From NCBI GenBank assembly GCA_002723385.1, contig PBNY01000093.1, positions 1 through 64,000 on the forward strand: DNA of 64,000 nucleotides, given 5' to 3'. Positions within the stretch are counted from its first letter, which is position 1. Each line of letters begins with the position of its first letter. Shown piece after piece: positions 61,680-64,000 of the stretch. A program made the translations under genes and the position numbers. The notes below the pieces were generated by a model, which searched no databases, was not told the origin of the DNA, and saw only the letters and a list, made by a program, of their open reading frames with translations. Source of the stretch: Oceanospirillaceae bacterium (GTDB lineage: Bacteria > Pseudomonadota > Gammaproteobacteria > Pseudomonadales > Oceanobacteraceae).

Positions 61680-64000
61680 GACCGACCTCGTTTGGACTTC
61701 TTGCCGGTCGTATCAGCGGCTGTCTCTGCTGTTATTTTGGTGTACAGCTCAAACAGCTTTTCCAGTCGTTCGGTGTCGTTGCGGAAGCGACGGCCAATAT
61801 AGATACGTTCCAGCACTTCGTCGTTACGCTCATGGGCCTCTCGCAGGTCTTGCGGCATGGCATCCGGTTTGTAGAGATCGGCAATGGTCGCTGGAAAATG
61901 TGCTTCTCGCGCCAGCAGAATATCTTCCGCGCAGCGGGTAAGGTCAGCTTTGTTTTTTTCGGTCAGTCTGGGCACCGGAAAGGTATTCCAGCCCAGTGTG
62001 TTGGAATAGCGGAAATCTGTTTTCATTTTGCCGCAGACTGTGCCGATCCAGACCAGGTGAATACGGGAGGCGATCAGGGCCATATTCCAGAGAGGGACGT
62101 CATACATTGCAAATGCCAGATTGGAAATCACCGACCGCTCTGGTAATACACCAACAGGTAAGTACTGCCTGGTTTCAGAACTGACCTGAGGGACAATCAT
62201 TGACACGCGCTTTCCAACGGCTTGGATTTGGCGAAATCTATGTGGGTAACTAGCCGCTGGACGAGTCTCAGCTGCTTTACTATTACTACGAAATGCTGCT
62301 ACCGAAAGTATACGATTACGAATATCAGCTATTTTTTCAGCCTTAAGCCGCTGTTCATCTTCGATCCACAAGCAATAACGTTCCAGGCCCCTAATATATT
62401 CAGCAGCTCCAAAATATGGGCGTATATATTCTCCAGCCTCAGGATAAGAGTTTAAAAGAGACTTTCTCTCATCAGCATCCAACGACAAATAGCCATTATC
62501 TGTTGGTTTATTTCCCCACACTAGATAACCACGGTCTTTTGGAGACTTTGATATTGATTGAACAATAATGTTTTCAGAACTAACAAGATACGCATTAATT
62601 TCATTACACTGCTTTTCAATCGTTGAGTCATCCTCACCAATCGAAAACAGTCGACGCGGAAACCGTGGCGAAGCAGAGATACCGATAATCGCAACGGTAA
62701 CCCCAGCGTTATTCTTAGCGAGGTTTTTCCATTTGAATGAGGTATGGGCAAACTCAATTTGGCAGCCGGTTTCAAACACCTCTGGCCACAAAATCGGCAC
62801 CTGCTGACCTTGGCAAATTGAATTGGTGGATACGAAGGCCGCAGCGGCTGTGTTACGCGAGCAATAGTCAGCCGCCTTCATAAACCAGCCCGCGACGTAA
62901 TCCAGCGACTTCCAGCTTTTGGCGCGTTTTTCAAAAATCCCCTGCAAGTCGGCTTTTTGCTCTTTGGACTGCCAGGTCGATCCCAAATACGGAGGATTGC
63001 CGCAGATATAGACTTCGCCGCCTTCGTTGTCGAAATTGATCTCGGCCTGGTCAAGCGGGCTTTGGAACAAGTCATCAGCATACAGTTTTACACTGGTGCC
63101 TTGAGATGGACAGGCGGATTCCCAATCCACTTGCAGGGCATTGCCACTGGTAATCCAGTTTTGATGATTTAACGGCAGAAACTCCACCAGCGCTTCGCGT
63201 TGCCCTCGGTAGGCCACATCGCACTGATACTCAGCAATGATCAGTGCCAGACGCGCGATTTCAGCCGAAAAGTCCCGCAGTTCAATACCGCGAAAATTAT
63301 TCAGTGGTATCTCACTTTTCTGGCCTTGCTCGCCTCGGCGTTCATTGATGGTGTTTTCAATTTCACGCAGTTGTTTGTAGGCAATCACCAGGAAGTTGCC
63401 AGAGCCACAGGCCGGGTCGAACACCCGAATACGCGCCAAACGCTTGCGCAGGTTTAGCAGCTTGCGGGCGTTGTCTCCGGCGTCTTCCAGTTTCTCACGC
63501 AGATCATCCAGAAACAGTGGATTCAGTACCTTCAGAATATTGGGCACGCTGGTGTAGTGCATGCCCAGTTCGCCCCGTTCTTCGTCATCGGCGACCGCCT
63601 GGATCATAGAGCCGAAGATGTCGGGGTTAATCTGGGTCCAGTCGAGGTTGCCGATATGCAGCAGATAAGAGCGTGCAATTTTGCTGAAACGCGGGACATC
63701 TGCACTGCCGGAGAACAAGCCGCCGTTTACATACGGGAACTGATCTGCCCATGGGCGCAGGCCAGATTCAGCACGGTCATGGATTTTGGTGTTCATGGCC
63801 CGGAATATTTCACTGATCACTTCGTGGGTGTTCGATGAATCCCGTGAGCTCATCTGTTCTATCGTGGCGGTGAACAGATCGGTGCCATGAAAAATGTGCG
63901 TGTCTTCAGCAAAAAAGCAGAAAATCAGCCGGGCCATAAAGTGGTTCATTTCATGGCGTTGATCGGCGGTTGCCCAGTCCGGGTTATCTTGCAGTAATTC
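61676..64000 (-). CDS. MmeI-like class I SAM-dependent DNA methyltransferase, N-terminus beyond the window
   Basis: VFDPACGSGNFLVIAYKQLREIE, ICGNPPYLGSTWQSKEQKAD; the frame stays open to base 64000 (ELLQDNPDWATADQRHEMNHF...). Confidence 0.85.
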   Translation of the reverse strand, partial: ELLQDNPDWATADQRHEMNHFMARLIFCFFAEDTHIFHGTDLFTATIEQMSSRDSSNTHEVISEIFRAMNTKIHDRAESGLRPWADQFPYVNGGLFSGSADVPRFSKIARSYLLHIGNLDWTQINPDIFGSMIQAVADDEERGELGMHYTSVPNILKVLNPLFLDDLREKLEDAGDNARKLLNLRKRLARIRVFDPACGSGNFLVIAYKQLREIENTINERRGEQGQKSEIPLNNFRGIELRDFSAEIARLALIIAEYQCDVAYRGQREALVEFLPLNHQNWITSGNALQVDWESACPSQGTSVKLYADDLFQSPLDQAEINFDNEGGEVYICGNPPYLGSTWQSKEQKADLQGIFEKRAKSWKSLDYVAGWFMKAADYCSRNTAAAAFVSTNSICQGQQVPILWPEVFETGCQIEFAHTSFKWKNLAKNNAGVTVAIIGISASPRFPRRLFSIGEDDSTIEKQCNEINAYLVSSENIIVQSISKSPKDRGYLVWGNKPTDNGYLSLDADERKSLLNSYPEAGEYIRPYFGAAEYIRGLERYCLWIEDEQRLKAEKIADIRNRILSVAAFRSNSKAAETRPAASYPHRFRQIQAVGKRVSMIVPQVSSETRQYLPVGVLPERSVISNLAFAMYDVPLWNMALIASRIHLVWIGTVCGKMKTDFRYSNTLGWNTFPVPRLTEKNKADLTRCAEDILLAREAHFPATIADLYKPDAMPQDLREAHERNDEVLERIYIGRRFRNDTERLEKLFELYTKITAETAADTTGKKSKRGRS

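Overview
The window is dominated by a gammaproteobacterial-type Mo-nitrogenase gene region. Minus-strand blocks are: nifE-nifN-nifX-DUF269-CCE_0567-like-fdxB-2Fe2S ferredoxin (~1.1-6.4 kb); nifH-nifD-nifK-nifT-nifY-like plus a tail of accessory genes including an LRV/4Fe4S protein, a TPR-like protein and a hemerythrin (~27.8-35.8 kb); nifB-fdxN-nifO-nifQ-rhodanese/ankyrin-grx-bolA-nafY-like (~38.5-44.2 kb); and nifL-nifA (47.0-50.2 kb). A plus-strand rnfABCDGEH operon follows (50.7-56.0 kb). Between the nif blocks lie modB-modC, a SagB-type double nitroreductase, an RND efflux pump with its two-component system, a mesD-mesX folate-independent methionine synthase pair, topB, a CBS protein and a PhoX-like phosphatase. 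Matches to TGT-N10-ACA (NifA UAS) and -24/-12 sigma54 sites precede nifH, nifE, nifB, rnfA and the ankyrin-modBC unit. The most unusual structure is a family of GTAG-headed palindromic REP-like elements in at least 10 clusters. They have paired stem changes and a conserved TCCCAT/ATGGGA loop, and one pair of clusters flanks a RAYT-type Y1 transposase (37.6-38.1 kb). The last 7.5 kb, downstream of a tRNA-Arg(CCG) with a truncated upstream copy, holds a four-gene minus-strand cassette (MmeI-like methyltransferase running off the window, AlbA_2/Schlafen-like protein, SF2 helicase, GIY-YIG protein) that may be an atypical DNA-modification/defence system. The first 77 bases exactly repeat the 3' end of the internal phoX-like gene, which looks like either a real duplication or a contig-end k-mer overlap.
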